A stretch of 64,000 bases of DNA from Azospirillum halopraeferens DSM 3675 (GCF_000429625.1 NZ_AUCF01000005.1:186001-250000); one strand, 5' to 3'. Shown: positions 27,429 to 38,266, counted from the stretch's first letter. A program made the numbers and translations. Notes: generated by a model not told the origin, from the letters alone.

Positions 27429-28805
27429 ATGGGAACTCCGCTGCCCGTGTCCACCGTCCGTTCCCCGGCCGTTGCCGGAACCTTCTACCCCGCCGACCCC
27501 GCGGCGCTTGAGCGCGCGGTGGACGACTGCCTGGACCGGGCGCGCGTGGAGCCGCTGCCGGCCAAGGCGATCGTCGCGCCCCACGCCGGCTACGTCTATT
27601 CCGGCCCGATCGCCGGCACCGCCTACGCCGCGGTGCTCCACCGGGCCGACCGGGTGCGCCGGGTCGTGCTGGCCGGGCCGGCCCACCGGTACCCCTTGCG
27701 CGGGATCGCCGTTCCCGGTGCGGACGGCCTGGCGACGCCGCTCGGTGTCGTGCCGGTCGACCGCGCCGCGCTCGACGCCATCGCCGATCTGCCGGGCGTG
27801 CAGACCCTGGACCGCGCCTTCGACGGGGAGCATTCCCTGGAGGTGCACCTGCCCTTCCTGCAGCGGGTCTTCCCCGACGCCGCGGTGGTTCCGCTGCTGG
27901 TGGGCGAGACGCCGGCGGACATGACGGAGCGGGTGCTGGAGCGGCTGTGGGGCGGGCCGGAGACGCTGGTGGTCGTCAGCTCCGACCTCAGCCATTTCCA
28001 CGACTCCGACACCGCCCGCACGCTGGACCGCGCCACCTCCGACGCCATCGAGGCGGCAGCGCCGGAACGGCTGAGCGGCGACCGCGCCTGCGGGGTGATG
28101 CCGCTGGCCGGGCTGCTGCGCCGCGCCCGCGCGCTCGACCTGCGGGTGACCACGCGGGACCTGCGCAACTCCGGCGACACGGCGGGGGGCCGCGACCGGG
28201 TGGTCGGCTATGGCGCCTACAGTCTGGAACCGGCCGAGGAGGCGCGGCTGACCGACGACCAGCGCCGGCTGCTGCTCGACGCGGCCATGGCCGCGCTGCG
28301 CCACCGGGTGGAGCGGGGAGTGACTGTGGAGCCGGAGGCGGACGCCTTCCCCCTGCCCCTGCGGGCGGCGCGGCGGACCTTCGTGACGCTGGACCTGGAC
28401 GGCAGCCTGCGCGGCTGCATCGGCACGCTGGAGCCGGTGGACCCGCTGGTTCGCGACGTCGCCGCCAACGCCGTCAAGGCGGCGATGCAGGACCCGCGCT
28501 TCGCGCCGCTGAGCGCGGCGGAACTGGCGCGCGTGTCGCTGACCGTATCCATTCTCAGCCACGACCGGCCCATCGCCTTCACCGGCGAGGCGGACCTGCT
28601 GGCGCAGCTCCGCCCCGGACGCGACGGGCTGATCATCGCCGACGGCACGCGGCGCGCGCTGTTCCTGCCCAAGGTGTGGGATGTCCTGCCGGACCCGCGC
28701 GACTTCCTGCACCACCTCAAGGCCAAGGCCGGGCTGGCGCCCGACCGGGAGACGGGCACCCTGCGCGCCCTGCGCTTCACCGCGGAAACCTTCGGCACGG
28801 CGTAA
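27429..28805 (+). CDS. AmmeMemoRadiSam fusion: Memo (protein B) plus AMMECR1 (protein A)
   Basis: A 458-aa fusion. The N-terminal half (about 8-270) is a Memo domain, related to class III extradiol dioxygenases but usually non-enzymatic: VAGTFYPADP, IVAPHAGYVYSG, EHSLEVHLPFLQ and SSDLSHFHD hold the family His/Asp residues. The C-terminal half (about 275-458) is AMMECR1, with FVTLDLDGSLRGCIGTLEP and AANAVKAAMQDPRF. The gene is divergent from the radical SAM partner, with 86 bp between starts. ATG 27429; GTG 27447 is possible. The function of the system is unknown. Confidence 0.92.
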   Translation: MGTPLPVSTVRSPAVAGTFYPADPAALERAVDDCLDRARVEPLPAKAIVAPHAGYVYSGPIAGTAYAAVLHRADRVRRVVLAGPAHRYPLRGIAVPGADGLATPLGVVPVDRAALDAIADLPGVQTLDRAFDGEHSLEVHLPFLQRVFPDAAVVPLLVGETPADMTERVLERLWGGPETLVVVSSDLSHFHDSDTARTLDRATSDAIEAAAPERLSGDRACGVMPLAGLLRRARALDLRVTTRDLRNSGDTAGGRDRVVGYGAYSLEPAEEARLTDDQRRLLLDAAMAALRHRVERGVTVEPEADAFPLPLRAARRTFVTLDLDGSLRGCIGTLEPVDPLVRDVAANAVKAAMQDPRFAPLSAAELARVSLTVSILSHDRPIAFTGEADLLAQLRPGRDGLIIADGTRRALFLPKVWDVLPDPRDFLHHLKAKAGLAPDRETGTLRALRFTAETFGTA

Positions 28806-28814
28806 GACGCGCCG

Positions 28815-29258
28815 TCACGCCGCCCGGCGCTTCTCCAGCAGGCCGTCCAGCACCCGCCCGAGAAGGCCGGCCAGAGCCGTACGGTCATCGGGCGGCAGGT
28901 CGTCGATGATGCCGGCGAACGCCGCCAGCGGATCGTCCCGCAGCAGGTCCAGCGCCGGGTCGGTGGGGTGGAGCCGGATCACGCGCCGGTCCTCCGGCAC
29001 GGGGACGCGCGTCAGCAGCCCCTTGCCCACCAGCACCTCCACGGTCTGGGACGCGGCGCCGCGGGTGGTGGCGTGAAAGTCGGCGAAGGCGGACACCGTG
29101 CGCCGGGCCGGACTCGCCGATGCGAAATAACGCAGCGCCGCCCATTGCGACGGCTTCAGCCCCTGCGCGTAGCCCAGGCTGTCCGCGACGTGGCCGATGT
29201 GCATCATCACCTCGGCGATGGCCCGGGCCGAAGCCGCGGCGGGCGGGTGGTTGGACAT
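28815..29258 (-). CDS. MarR family transcriptional regulator
   Basis: A 147-aa winged-helix protein. Helix-turn-helix and wing segments are KPSQWAALRYF, TVSAFADFHATTRGAASQTVEVLVGKGLL (key part TRGAASQTVEVLV) and VPVPEDRRVIRLHPT; the DxR wing motif is typical of MarR. It probably binds as a dimer to the inverted repeat at 29312-29342 in its own promoter, which would mean autorepression. It converges with the Memo-AMMECR1 gene (9-bp gap) and is divergent from rimO. The inducing ligand and wider targets are unknown. Confidence 0.9.
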   Translation of the reverse strand: MSNHPPAAASARAIAEVMMHIGHVADSLGYAQGLKPSQWAALRYFASASPARRTVSAFADFHATTRGAASQTVEVLVGKGLLTRVPVPEDRRVIRLHPTDPALDLLRDDPLAAFAGIIDDLPPDDRTALAGLLGRVLDGLLEKRRAA

Positions 29259-29311
29259 GGCGCCGGCCCTTTTTGCCCCTTCGCGCCCGCTTCCGGTCGG
29301 CAGGCGAAAAT

Positions 29312-29342
29312 GTTAGCACACTAATATAAATAGTATGTTAAC
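29312..29342. promoter_or_regulatory. Putative MarR operator, inverted repeat
   Basis: Left arm GTTAGCACACTA and right arm TAGTATGTTAAC are inverted copies, 10 of 12 positions matching, separated by ATATAAA. It lies 54 bp before the MarR gene start, in the only AT-rich stretch of the divergent region, so binding would block that promoter. MarR operators are usually 16-30 bp palindromes of this kind. That this regulator binds it is inference. Confidence 0.7.
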
Positions 29343-29444
29343 AGCGGCATCCCGACCTGTCCAGCACGGCGCCGGGCGCCGCGCGGGGCACGTCCGCAGA
29401 CTTTCGGCTGGCGCCGCGGACCCGGTCACCTATATATGCGCGCC

Positions 29445-30794
29445 ATGACCACGCCCGATCCCCGCACCGTCACCCGCGCCGCCCCCAGGGTCGGCATCGT
29501 CAGCCTCGGCTGCCCCAAGGCCCTCGTCGATTCGGAGCGCATCCTGACGCGCCTGCGCGCAGAGGGATACGAGATCTCCCCCTCCTACGACGGTGCCGAC
29601 GCGGTCATCGTCAACACCTGCGGCTTCCTCGACAGCGCCAAGCGCGAGTCCCTGGACGCCATCGGCGAGGCGCTGAAGGAGAACGGCCGGGTCATCGTCA
29701 CCGGCTGCATGGGCGGCGACGCGGGCGCCATACGGGCGGAGCATCCGGGCGTGCTGGCGGTCACCGGCCCGCACCAGTACGAGGCGGTGGTGGCCGCCGT
29801 GCACGAGGCGGTGCCGCCGGCCCACGATCCCTACGTCGATCTGGTGCCGCCCCAGGGCATCCGCCTGACACCGCGCCACTACGCCTATCTGAAGATTTCG
29901 GAGGGCTGCAACAACCGCTGCTCCTTCTGCATCATCCCCGACCTGCGCGGCGACCTGGTCAGCCGCCCCGTCGACAAGGTGCTGCGCGAGGCGGAAAAGC
30001 TGGCGGTCGGCGGCGTGAAGGAGCTGCTGGTGATCTCCCAGGACACCAGCGCCTACGGACTCGACCTGAAGTACGCGGAGCGGCCGTGGTACGACCGCAC
30101 GGTGCGCAGCCGCTTCATCGACCTGTGCCGGGAGCTGGCCAACTTCGATCTGTGGGTGCGGCTCCACTACGTCTATCCGTACCCGCATGTGGACGAAGTC
30201 ATCGGCCTGATGGCGGAGGGCCGCATCCTGCCCTACCTGGACATTCCCTTCCAGCACGCCTCGCCCACCGTCCTGAAGGCCATGCGCCGGCCGGCGGCCC
30301 AGGAAAAGACGCTGGACCGCATCCGCGCCTGGCGCCGCGACTGCGAGCATCTCGCCCTGCGCTCCACCTTCATCGTCGGCTTCCCCGGCGAGACGGAGGA
30401 GGACTTCGCGTTCCTTCTGGAATGGCTGAAGGAGGCGCAGCTCGACCGCGTCGGCTGCTTCCCCTACGAGCCGGTGGCCGGGGCCCGGGCCAACGAGCTG
30501 CCGGGCGCGGTGCCCGAGGAGGTCAAGCGGGAACGCCATCAGCGCCTGATGGAAACCCAGACCGCCATCAGCGCCGAGCGGCTGAAGCGCAAGGTCGGCT
30601 GGACGCTGGGCGTGCTCATCGACGAGGTGGACGGGGACGGCGCCATCGGCCGTTCCTACGCCGACGCGCCCGAGGTGGACGGCTGCGTCTTCCTGAACGG
30701 CGAGACCGGGGTTAAGCCGGGCGACATCGTGGACGTCACCATCGAGCACGCCGACGAGCACGACCTCTGGGGCTCCGTCGAACGGGCGGAGTGA
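29445..30794 (+). CDS. rimO: Ribosomal protein S12 methylthiotransferase RimO
   Basis: Radical SAM methylthiotransferase that modifies the beta-carbon of an aspartate in ribosomal protein S12. The N-terminal UPF0004 domain has [23 protein letters not shown] and TGCMGG with its three cluster cysteines. The radical SAM motif is CNNRCSFC ([17 protein letters not shown]). The C-terminal TRAM domain ends the 449-aa chain ([13 protein letters not shown] onward). ATG 29445 is taken; ATG 29436 would add three residues. Neither has a ribosome site, and CTATATAT just upstream suggests a very short or absent leader. The HNH gene follows 7 bp later. Confidence 0.97.
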   Translation: MTTPDPRTVTRAAPRVGIVSLGCPKALVDSERILTRLRAEGYEISPSYDGADAVIVNTCGFLDSAKRESLDAIGEALKENGRVIVTGCMGGDAGAIRAEHPGVLAVTGPHQYEAVVAAVHEAVPPAHDPYVDLVPPQGIRLTPRHYAYLKISEGCNNRCSFCIIPDLRGDLVSRPVDKVLREAEKLAVGGVKELLVISQDTSAYGLDLKYAERPWYDRTVRSRFIDLCRELANFDLWVRLHYVYPYPHVDEVIGLMAEGRILPYLDIPFQHASPTVLKAMRRPAAQEKTLDRIRAWRRDCEHLALRSTFIVGFPGETEEDFAFLLEWLKEAQLDRVGCFPYEPVAGARANELPGAVPEEVKRERHQRLMETQTAISAERLKRKVGWTLGVLIDEVDGDGAIGRSYADAPEVDGCVFLNGETGVKPGDIVDVTIEHADEHDLWGSVERAE

Positions 30795-30801
30795 GCGCGC
30801 C

Positions 30802-31143
30802 ATGGCCGTCAGCCGCGACGACGCGCTGCTGATGGACGTGGCGCAGGGCGGCCGCTGCTTCTATTGCGGCGAGTCCGTGGGCGCAAAGGCCACCTTCGAC
30901 CATCTCATTCCCCGCGCCTACGGCGGCGCCGACGAGCCGGCCAACGTCGTGCTGGCCCACGGCCGCTGCAACCGGCGCAAGGGCGACCGGCTGCCGACCC
31001 CCGACGAGGTAGACCGTCTGATCCGCCAGCGCCGCGGCAGCCGGCTGGGCGTCTGGCCGCCGCTGGTCGCCCTGCGCGACGCCGAACCCGGCGAGGAATG
31101 GATCGCGGTGGCCCGCGCCATCGCCAACCTGCTGCCGCGCTGA
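30802..31143 (+). CDS. Small HNH endonuclease domain protein
   Basis: A 113-aa HNH protein. The CFYCG knuckle, the DHLIPRAYGG segment with the catalytic His, and CNRRKGDRLP with the second zinc knuckle form a complete HNH domain (about residues 18-65). The remaining 45 residues have no known motif. It starts 7 bp after rimO and is probably transcribed with it. HNH proteins of this size can be repair, restriction or phage-related nucleases; no mobile element is seen, so the role is open. Confidence 0.85.
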   Translation: MAVSRDDALLMDVAQGGRCFYCGESVGAKATFDHLIPRAYGGADEPANVVLAHGRCNRRKGDRLPTPDEVDRLIRQRRGSRLGVWPPLVALRDAEPGEEWIAVARAIANLLPR

Positions 31144-31267
31144 CCTCTCCCCATTGCATAGATCCTCTGGCGTATCGGTGGTTATCCGATGCACCATGGG
31201 CCGCCCGGTACCGGGGGGCGGCCGCCCTCCGTCCGGCGATGCAACCACCCGAACGGAGTTCCTCTCT

Positions 31268-31642
31268 ATGAAAATGCTGACGTCCCTGGCAGCGGCCACC
31301 CTGATGTCGCTGACGCTCGCCGCCCCCGTCGGTGCGCTGGCCCAGGGCAAGCAGGATTTCTCCCTGGTCAACCGTACCGGCTACACCATCAGTGAGGTTT
31401 ACGTCAGCCCCAGCGCCTCCAACGACTGGGAAGAGGACGTCCTCGGCCGTGACGTGCTGTCCAACGGTGAGACGGTCCACATCACCTTCTCCCGCGGCAC
31501 GAAGTCGTGCCATTGGGACCTCAAGGTCGTGTTCGACGACAGCGAGGAAGCGGAGTGGGAAAAGTTCGACCTCTGCACGGTCAGCAAGATTTCGTTGTCG
31601 TACGATCGGAACAAGGGCACGACCTGGGCCGACTACGAGTAA
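31268..31642 (+). CDS. Small secreted protein of unknown function
   Basis: A 124-aa exported protein. The signal peptide is residues 1-25 (MKML, Ala/Leu core, GALAQGK). The mature domain starts FSLVNRTGYTISEVYVSPS and includes ITFSRG, a CHWDLKVVFDD segment and FDLCTVSKISLSYD, with two Cys that may form a disulfide. Similar small periplasmic proteins occur in many Proteobacteria and are sometimes misnamed argininosuccinate lyase; their role is not known. ATG 31268 follows CGGAGTTCCTCTCT. A 10-bp hairpin lies 13 bp after the stop. Confidence 0.78.
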   Translation: MKMLTSLAAATLMSLTLAAPVGALAQGKQDFSLVNRTGYTISEVYVSPSASNDWEEDVLGRDVLSNGETVHITFSRGTKSCHWDLKVVFDDSEEAEWEKFDLCTVSKISLSYDRNKGTTWADYE

Positions 31643-31654
31643 TATTGCTGCGGG

Positions 31655-31683
31655 CCGGTGACCGATTCAATCACGGTCACCGG
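31655..31683. terminator. Hairpin after the small secreted protein gene
   Basis: CCGGTGACCG and CGGTCACCGG form a perfect 10-bp stem around a 9-nt loop, extended by one more G-C pair outside. It starts 13 bp past the stop at 31642. There is no T run, so it may act as a Rho-assisted terminator or an mRNA end stabiliser. Confidence 0.55.
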
Positions 31684-31970
31684 CATCCGACCCTGCGGCA
31701 AATGGACGCGACAAGGCATCCGCCGAGTATTCGGCAGCCCGGCGGCGCGCGGAAAAATCACCGACAACCATTGATATTTAAAGCGATCCATCGTGAGCAC
31801 GATACGGATTCCGGGGGCAATGCGCCTCATCCCATAGGATGGTATGGGCTTTCCACAGTGCCGCAACGCGCTATCGACGCTGCCTGCATATCCCGTTATT
31901 CTAGCGATCAACATACATCCATATTCAACGGCCGGCACCCGCCGGCCGGGACGGCCACGGCGAACGCCAC
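31684..31970. other. Intergenic region before the histidine kinase
   Basis: This stretch is clearly lower in GC than its surroundings (for example ACCATTGATATTTAAAGCG near 31768 and CGTTATTCTAGCGATCAACA near 31893) and holds no convincing gene. A short inverted repeat CATCC-CATA-GGATG lies near 31829. The AT-rich parts are the likely promoter of the kinase gene. A GC-rich palindromic run (GCCGGCACCCGCCGGC, near 31931) is close to the start codon. Confidence 0.5.
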
Positions 31971-33035
31971 ATGCGGGAATCAGCGACCACGACAGGGTAT
32001 CGTCCGGAGCGCGCCGCGGGGGTGATCCTCGTCGTCGCGTGCCTGGTTCTCGCCGGCGGGTGGGCGGTGTTGAGCGCGGTGACGGAGCGTCCCGCGGGCA
32101 CGCCGGTCATCCCGCCATGGCCGGCGATGCCCGGCGGCGTCCCGGCCCTTCTCGCCGTCGCGGCCATCGTCGGCCTGTGCATCCTGGCGCGGCAGGCGGT
32201 GGAGCGTGAACGCCGGATCGCCGCCGCCCTGCGCCGGGCGAACGCGGAGCTGGAAGCCGTGGCGCGCGAACACCGGCAGGCACGCTGCCGGGCGGAAGCG
32301 GCAAGCGCCGCCAAATCCCGCCTGCTGGCCTCCGTCACCCACGATCTGTCCCAGCCCGTGCGGGCCCTGCTGTTCCGGGTCGAAGCGGGTGTGCGCGAGT
32401 CCGTCGATCCGGCGATGCGCGCCCGCTTCGCGTGCATGCAGGAGATCGCCCGGCTGCAGCAGGACATGCTGGACCAGCTCGTCCACGCATCGGTGCTGGA
32501 ATCCGGCCGGCTCACGCCGGTGCCGCAGTGCGTGCCCCTGGCGCCGATCCTGGAGCGGGTGTGCGCCCTGTACGCCGGCGAGGTCGCTGACAAAGGCATC
32601 GGACTGCGCCTGGTCCGAACATCCCTGTGGGTGCACAACGACCCGGTCCTGCTGTCGCGCATCATCCTCAACCTGATCACCAACGCCGTCCGCCACACGC
32701 GGTCGGGACGGGTGCTGGTCGGCTGCCGCCACGGTGAGGACGCGCTGCGGATCGAGGTGTGGGACACCGGCCCCGGTATCCCCGCCGATGAGATCGAGGC
32801 GATCTTCGACGAGTTCCGCCGCGGGTCCGGTGCGGCGGCCGGCGACGGGCGGCTGGGGCTCGGCCTGTGCATCGTCCGGCGGACGGCCGACCTCCTGGGC
32901 TTCGGCATTCGCGTGCGCTCGCAGGTCGGCAGGGGGAGTTGCTTCGCCGTCACGCTGCCCTGGTCCTGCGTAAGCGATGGATCAACGGAAACGTCACCAC
33001 AGGCCATCCGTTCCAAAGTTGCGCAAAAGATATAA
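31971..33035 (+). CDS. Membrane-bound sensor histidine kinase
   Basis: A 354-aa kinase. Two transmembrane helices (about residues 17-37 and 57-74) enclose only a 20-residue periplasmic loop, so the signal is probably sensed in the membrane or by a partner. A coiled coil follows, then the HisKA H box SVTHDLSQPVRAL with H124. The catalytic domain has the N box LITNAVRHTRSG, G1 DTGPGIPADE and G2 GLGLCIVRRTADLLG. The dimerisation helix (MRARFACMQEIARLQQDML) resembles that of kinases paired with LuxR-type regulators. The response regulator gene begins 83 bp downstream. Confidence 0.93.
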   Translation: MRESATTTGYRPERAAGVILVVACLVLAGGWAVLSAVTERPAGTPVIPPWPAMPGGVPALLAVAAIVGLCILARQAVERERRIAAALRRANAELEAVAREHRQARCRAEAASAAKSRLLASVTHDLSQPVRALLFRVEAGVRESVDPAMRARFACMQEIARLQQDMLDQLVHASVLESGRLTPVPQCVPLAPILERVCALYAGEVADKGIGLRLVRTSLWVHNDPVLLSRIILNLITNAVRHTRSGRVLVGCRHGEDALRIEVWDTGPGIPADEIEAIFDEFRRGSGAAAGDGRLGLGLCIVRRTADLLGFGIRVRSQVGRGSCFAVTLPWSCVSDGSTETSPQAIRSKVAQKI

Positions 33036-33067
33036 TGATAAAATTGTTGACGTCCAACCGGACAGGT

Positions 33068-33087
33068 GTGAGTATTCCAGTACTCAC
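33068..33087. promoter_or_regulatory. 20-bp palindrome upstream of the response regulator
   Basis: GTGAGTATTCCAGTACTCAC has two perfect 7-bp arms around a 6-bp spacer. It lies 31 bp before the response regulator start. TATAAT at 33031-33036 and TTGACG at 33047-33052 lie just upstream, so the palindrome covers either a transcript start region or a promoter -10 zone. An autoregulatory site for the LuxR-type regulator is the simplest reading; a small RNA hairpin is the alternative. Confidence 0.55.
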
Positions 33088-33118
33088 AAAGAATGACATG
33101 CGCCGGACGGAGAAGACT

Positions 33119-33733
33119 ATGCGTCTGTTGATTGCCGACGACCATGTGATGGTTCGCGACGGGCTCCGACCTTTCCTGCTTGAGCTGGGAAAGAATGTTG
33201 ACGTGTATGAAGCAGGAACGTTCGGCGAGGTGCTCGAAGTGTTGTCGAGCGTGTCCGACATCCGCCTCCTGCTGCTCGACATGCGGATGCCGGGTATGGA
33301 CGGACCCGCCGGCATCCGGATGATCCGGGAACGGTTCCCGACCCTCCCGATCGCCGTCCTGTCCTCGGTCACCGACCGCCGGACCATCCTCACCACCCTG
33401 GCCCAGGGCGTGTCGGGCTTCATCCCCAAACGCCTCAGCGCGCAGGCCATGGTATCGGCCCTGCGCCTGATCATCGCCGGCGAGCGCTACGTGCCCGCCG
33501 CGCTGATCGAGGAGGATCGCGCGTCCATGGCCGAGAACGACGGTCCGGAACGGAACCTGACGACCCGCGAGCGCGAGATCCTCGACCTGCTGCGGGAGGG
33601 GCTATCGAACAAGCTGATCGCCCGCCGGCTGAACGTCAGCGAGGTGACGATCAAGTCGCACCTCTGCCACGTCTTCCGCAAGTTGGGGGTGCAGAACCGG
33701 GTGCAGGCCGCACGCTTCGCCGCGGGGATGTGA
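33119..33733 (+). CDS. LuxR/NarL-type response regulator
   Basis: A 204-aa response regulator. The receiver domain (1-120) has acidic pair D7-D8 (IADDHVMVRDGL), phosphoacceptor D54 (LLLDMRMPGMDG), a switch Ser in VLSSVTD and the conserved Lys in GFIPKRLS. The output domain (about 137-204) is a LuxR helix-turn-helix: LTTREREILDLLREGLSNKLIARRLNVSE, quoted as TTREREILDLL and NKLIARRLNVSEVTIKSHL. ATG 33119 has GGAG 7 nt upstream; ATG 33098 is less likely. It is the cognate partner of the upstream kinase. Target genes are unknown. Confidence 0.93.
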   Translation: MRLLIADDHVMVRDGLRPFLLELGKNVDVYEAGTFGEVLEVLSSVSDIRLLLLDMRMPGMDGPAGIRMIRERFPTLPIAVLSSVTDRRTILTTLAQGVSGFIPKRLSAQAMVSALRLIIAGERYVPAALIEEDRASMAENDGPERNLTTREREILDLLREGLSNKLIARRLNVSEVTIKSHLCHVFRKLGVQNRVQAARFAAGM

Positions 33734-33826
33734 TACGGCGGCCGGCGGGCCGCGGGAGCAAGGGGCGGGCTGCGCTGTTGTCGGGGGCACCGGACGGATG
33801 GCCGTCCCCTGTCGAGGTGCCCTTGC

Positions 33827-35783
<1,957 letters not shown>

Positions 35784-35791
<8 letters not shown>

Positions 35792-37853
35792 AATCGTCCG
35801 CACCCTGAACCGCGACGACCGGGACCTGACATCGGACGCCGCGGTGACGCGCGAGTGGCTGGTGACCAACGGGCTGGGCGGCTTCGCATCGGGCACGGTG
35901 AGCGGTGCGGTGACGCGGCGCTACCACGGCCTGCTGGCGGCGGCGTTGCCGGCCCCGTTCGGCCGCGTGGTGATGCTGAGCCAGCTCGGCGACCGCCTGA
36001 TCCTGCCGGACGGCACCGTGCACCCGCTGGGCTGTGACGAGCCGGCGCCCTTCGGCGGCGAGCGCGGCGGCATCGGCAACCTCGTGCAGTTCCGCCTGGA
36101 GGCCGGGCTGCCGGTGTGGCGCTACGAGACGGATGGGGTGGTGGTGGAAAAGCAGATCGTCCTGCCCCACCGCCAGAACATCGTCCACGTCACCTACCGC
36201 GTGCTGCGCGCGCCGGCGCCGGTGACGTTGCAGCTCCGCCCCTTCCTGGCCTTCCGCCAGATCGAGGCGGCGGTGGACCGGCCGCTGTCGCGCACCTACC
36301 GGCTGGGCGCCGAGGGGTGCCGCTACGAGGTGTCGGCCGGCCCCGACCTGCCGGTGCTGCGCCTGTCCATCCGGGGGGCCGACCTGCCGCTGACCCTCGA
36401 CGGCGGCGACCGCCGCGACGCGGTCTATCCCGTGGAGGCGGAACGCGGCTACGACTCCCGCGGGGCCCTGTGGACGCCGGGCTTCTTCAGCGGCCAGGTC
36501 CACCAGGGGCAGGTGCTGACCTTCATCGCCTCGGCCGAGGAATGGCGCCGGGTGGACGCGTTGCCGCCCGCCGACGTCCTGCGCTTCGAGGTGGAGCGCC
36601 GCCGCCGCCTCGTCCGCCAGGCCCACCCCGCCCTGCGCAACGGTGCCATGGCGGAACTGGTGCTGGCGGCCGACAGCTTCGTGTTCGTGCCGACGGGACG
36701 GGTCGCCGACATGATGCGGGCGCGGGCCGAGGGGGACGAGGTGCGCACCGTGATCGCCGGCTACCATTGGTTCACCGACTGGGGCCGCGACACCATGATC
36801 AGCCTGGAGGGGCTGACGCTGGCCACCGGGCGGCCGGTGGAAGCGGGGTGGATTCTGCGCACCTTCGCCCATTACATCCGCGACGGACTGATTCCCAACA
36901 TGTTCCCCGACGGCCGGGACGACGGGCTGTACCACACCGCCGACGCTACCCTTTGGTTCTTCCACGCGCTGCACCGCTACGTCCGCGCCACCGGTGACCG
37001 CGCCACCTTGCAGATCATCCTGCCCAAGCTGGTGGAGGTGATCGAGGCGCACCGCCGCGGCACCCGCTTCGGTATCGGGGTGGATCCCGGCGACGGGCTG
37101 CTGCGCCAGGGCGAGGCCGGCTACCAGCTCACCTGGATGGATGCGAAGGTCGACGACTGGGTGGTCACGCCGCGGCGGGGCAAGGCGGTGGAGATCAACG
37201 CCCTTTGGTACAACGCCCTGCGCCTCACCGCCGACTGGCTGGAGGAGGAGGAGGGGCCGGGCGCCGCCGCTCCCTACCGCGAGCTGGCGGAGCGGGCCCG
37301 CAGCGCCTTCAACCGCCGCTTCTGGAACGAGGAGGCCGGCCACCTCTACGACGTGGTGGACGGCGAGGACGGCGACGACCCCGCCTGCCGCCCCAACCAG
37401 ATCTTCGCCGTGTCCCTCGACCACCCCGTGCTCGACCGCCACCGCTGGGAGCCGGTGGTGGATACGGTGCGGGAGCGGCTGCTGACCCCGGTCGGCCTGC
37501 GCTCGCTCGCGGCGGGGCACCCCGACTACAAGCCGCGCTATTACGGCGACCTGCGCGCCCGCGACGCCGCCTATCACCAGGGCACCGTGTGGGGCTGGCT
37601 GATCGGCCCCTTCGTCGATGCCTGGCTGAAGCTGCACCCCGACGACACGGCCGGCGCCCGCCGGTTTCTGGAAGGCTTCCTGCCCCATCTGGACGAGGCC
37701 GGCGTCGGCACCATCAGCGAGGTCTTCGATGCAGACCCCCCATTCACCCCGCGCGGCTGCATCGCCCAGGCCTGGAGCGTGGCGGAGGTGCTGCGCTGCT
37801 GGGCGAAAACGCAGGACGGCGGTGAAGGGAAGCAAGCAGGCATCCGGTTATGA
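35784..37853 (+). CDS. Glycogen debranching enzyme (amylo-alpha-1,6-glucosidase family)
   Basis: A 689-aa protein with the two-part bacterial debranching layout. The N-terminal domain begins WLVTNGLGGFASGTVSG, followed by RRYHGLLAAALP. The C-terminal (alpha/alpha)6 domain has TDWGRDTMISLEGL, NMFPDGRDDGLYHTADATLWF and GTVWGWLIGPFVDAW. It should cleave alpha-1,6 branches of glycogen-like glucans, feeding linear chains to trehalose synthesis or breakdown. ATG 35784 with GGAAGGAG 4 nt upstream; it overlaps the treZ stop, so the two are translationally coupled. Confidence 0.93.
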
Positions 37854-37892
37854 CAGCCATGCTGCCCCACCTTCATGGCAGCCATGCTGCCC
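37854..37892. repeat. Tandem pair of 14-bp repeats after the debranching enzyme gene
   Basis: CAGCCATGCTGCCC occurs at 37854-37867 and again at 37879-37892, 11 bp apart. The second copy lies in the near-palindrome GGCAGCCATGCTGCC. The first copy begins right after the stop codon. The pair could form alternative hairpins and act at the transcript end, or be a small duplication; no function is evident. Confidence 0.6.
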
Positions 37893-38002
37893 TATCGCGG
37901 CCCCGCCGCTTGCCCCTGCGCCGCCCCCGGCCTAGGATTGCTGCAACGCAATAAGAAAGACCCCCGGGAGGGGCGCCTTCTCGAACCCAAGAGGAGGTCC
38001 AT

Positions 38003-38203
38003 GTGATCACGCATCCCGAATTCGGCGTCTACCCGTCCCCCGAAGAACTCCGCGCCATCATGCACGAGGCCAACCGGGAACGCGCCCGCTACATCCGCGC
38101 GACTGTCGGCCGCCTGTTCGGCGCCCTGGCGGCGGCGGTGACGCCGCGCCGCCGCGAGGCGGTGCTGACCGTTCCGGCCATGTCCTTCGGCACCCGGCGC
38201 TGA
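38003..38203 (+). CDS. Small hypothetical protein (66 aa) with GTG start
   Basis: A short basic protein, MITHPEFGVYPSPEELRAIM then an Arg/Ala-rich helix and a C-terminal RRREAVLTVPAMSFGTRR. It has no recognised domain; the helix HEANRERARYIRATVGRLFG could be amphipathic. A very strong ribosome site, AGGAGG, stands 6 nt before GTG 38003. An ATG at 38001 overlaps this GTG and is followed at once by TGA, so ribosomes could start at either codon. An inverted repeat ATTGC-TGCAAC-GCAAT lies at 37937-37952 and may be an operator. A strong hairpin follows the stop. Confidence 0.65.
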   Translation: MITHPEFGVYPSPEELRAIMHEANRERARYIRATVGRLFGALAAAVTPRRREAVLTVPAMSFGTRR

Positions 38204-38210
38204 CGCCCTC

Positions 38211-38248
38211 CGGATCGCATCAAACCGGTATCGGTTTGGTGCGATCCG
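38211..38248. terminator. Strong 16-bp hairpin between the small gene and arfB
   Basis: CGGATCGCATCAAACC pairs with GGTTTGGTGCGATCCG (15 Watson-Crick pairs and one G-U) around the 6-nt loop GGTATC, 8 bp past the stop at 38203. It is followed only by ATTTAGGG, without a T run. It probably terminates or stabilises the upstream transcript. The length and symmetry also allow a dispersed genomic palindrome. Confidence 0.65.
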
Positions 38249-38266
38249 ATTTAGGGTGTCACCGTC

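Noticed and set aside
37937..37952. PhaR-type or other specific operator (TGC-AAC-GCA) before the 66-aa gene
   Set aside because: The inverted repeat is real but too short to assign to a named regulator, and no polyhydroxyalkanoate gene is near.
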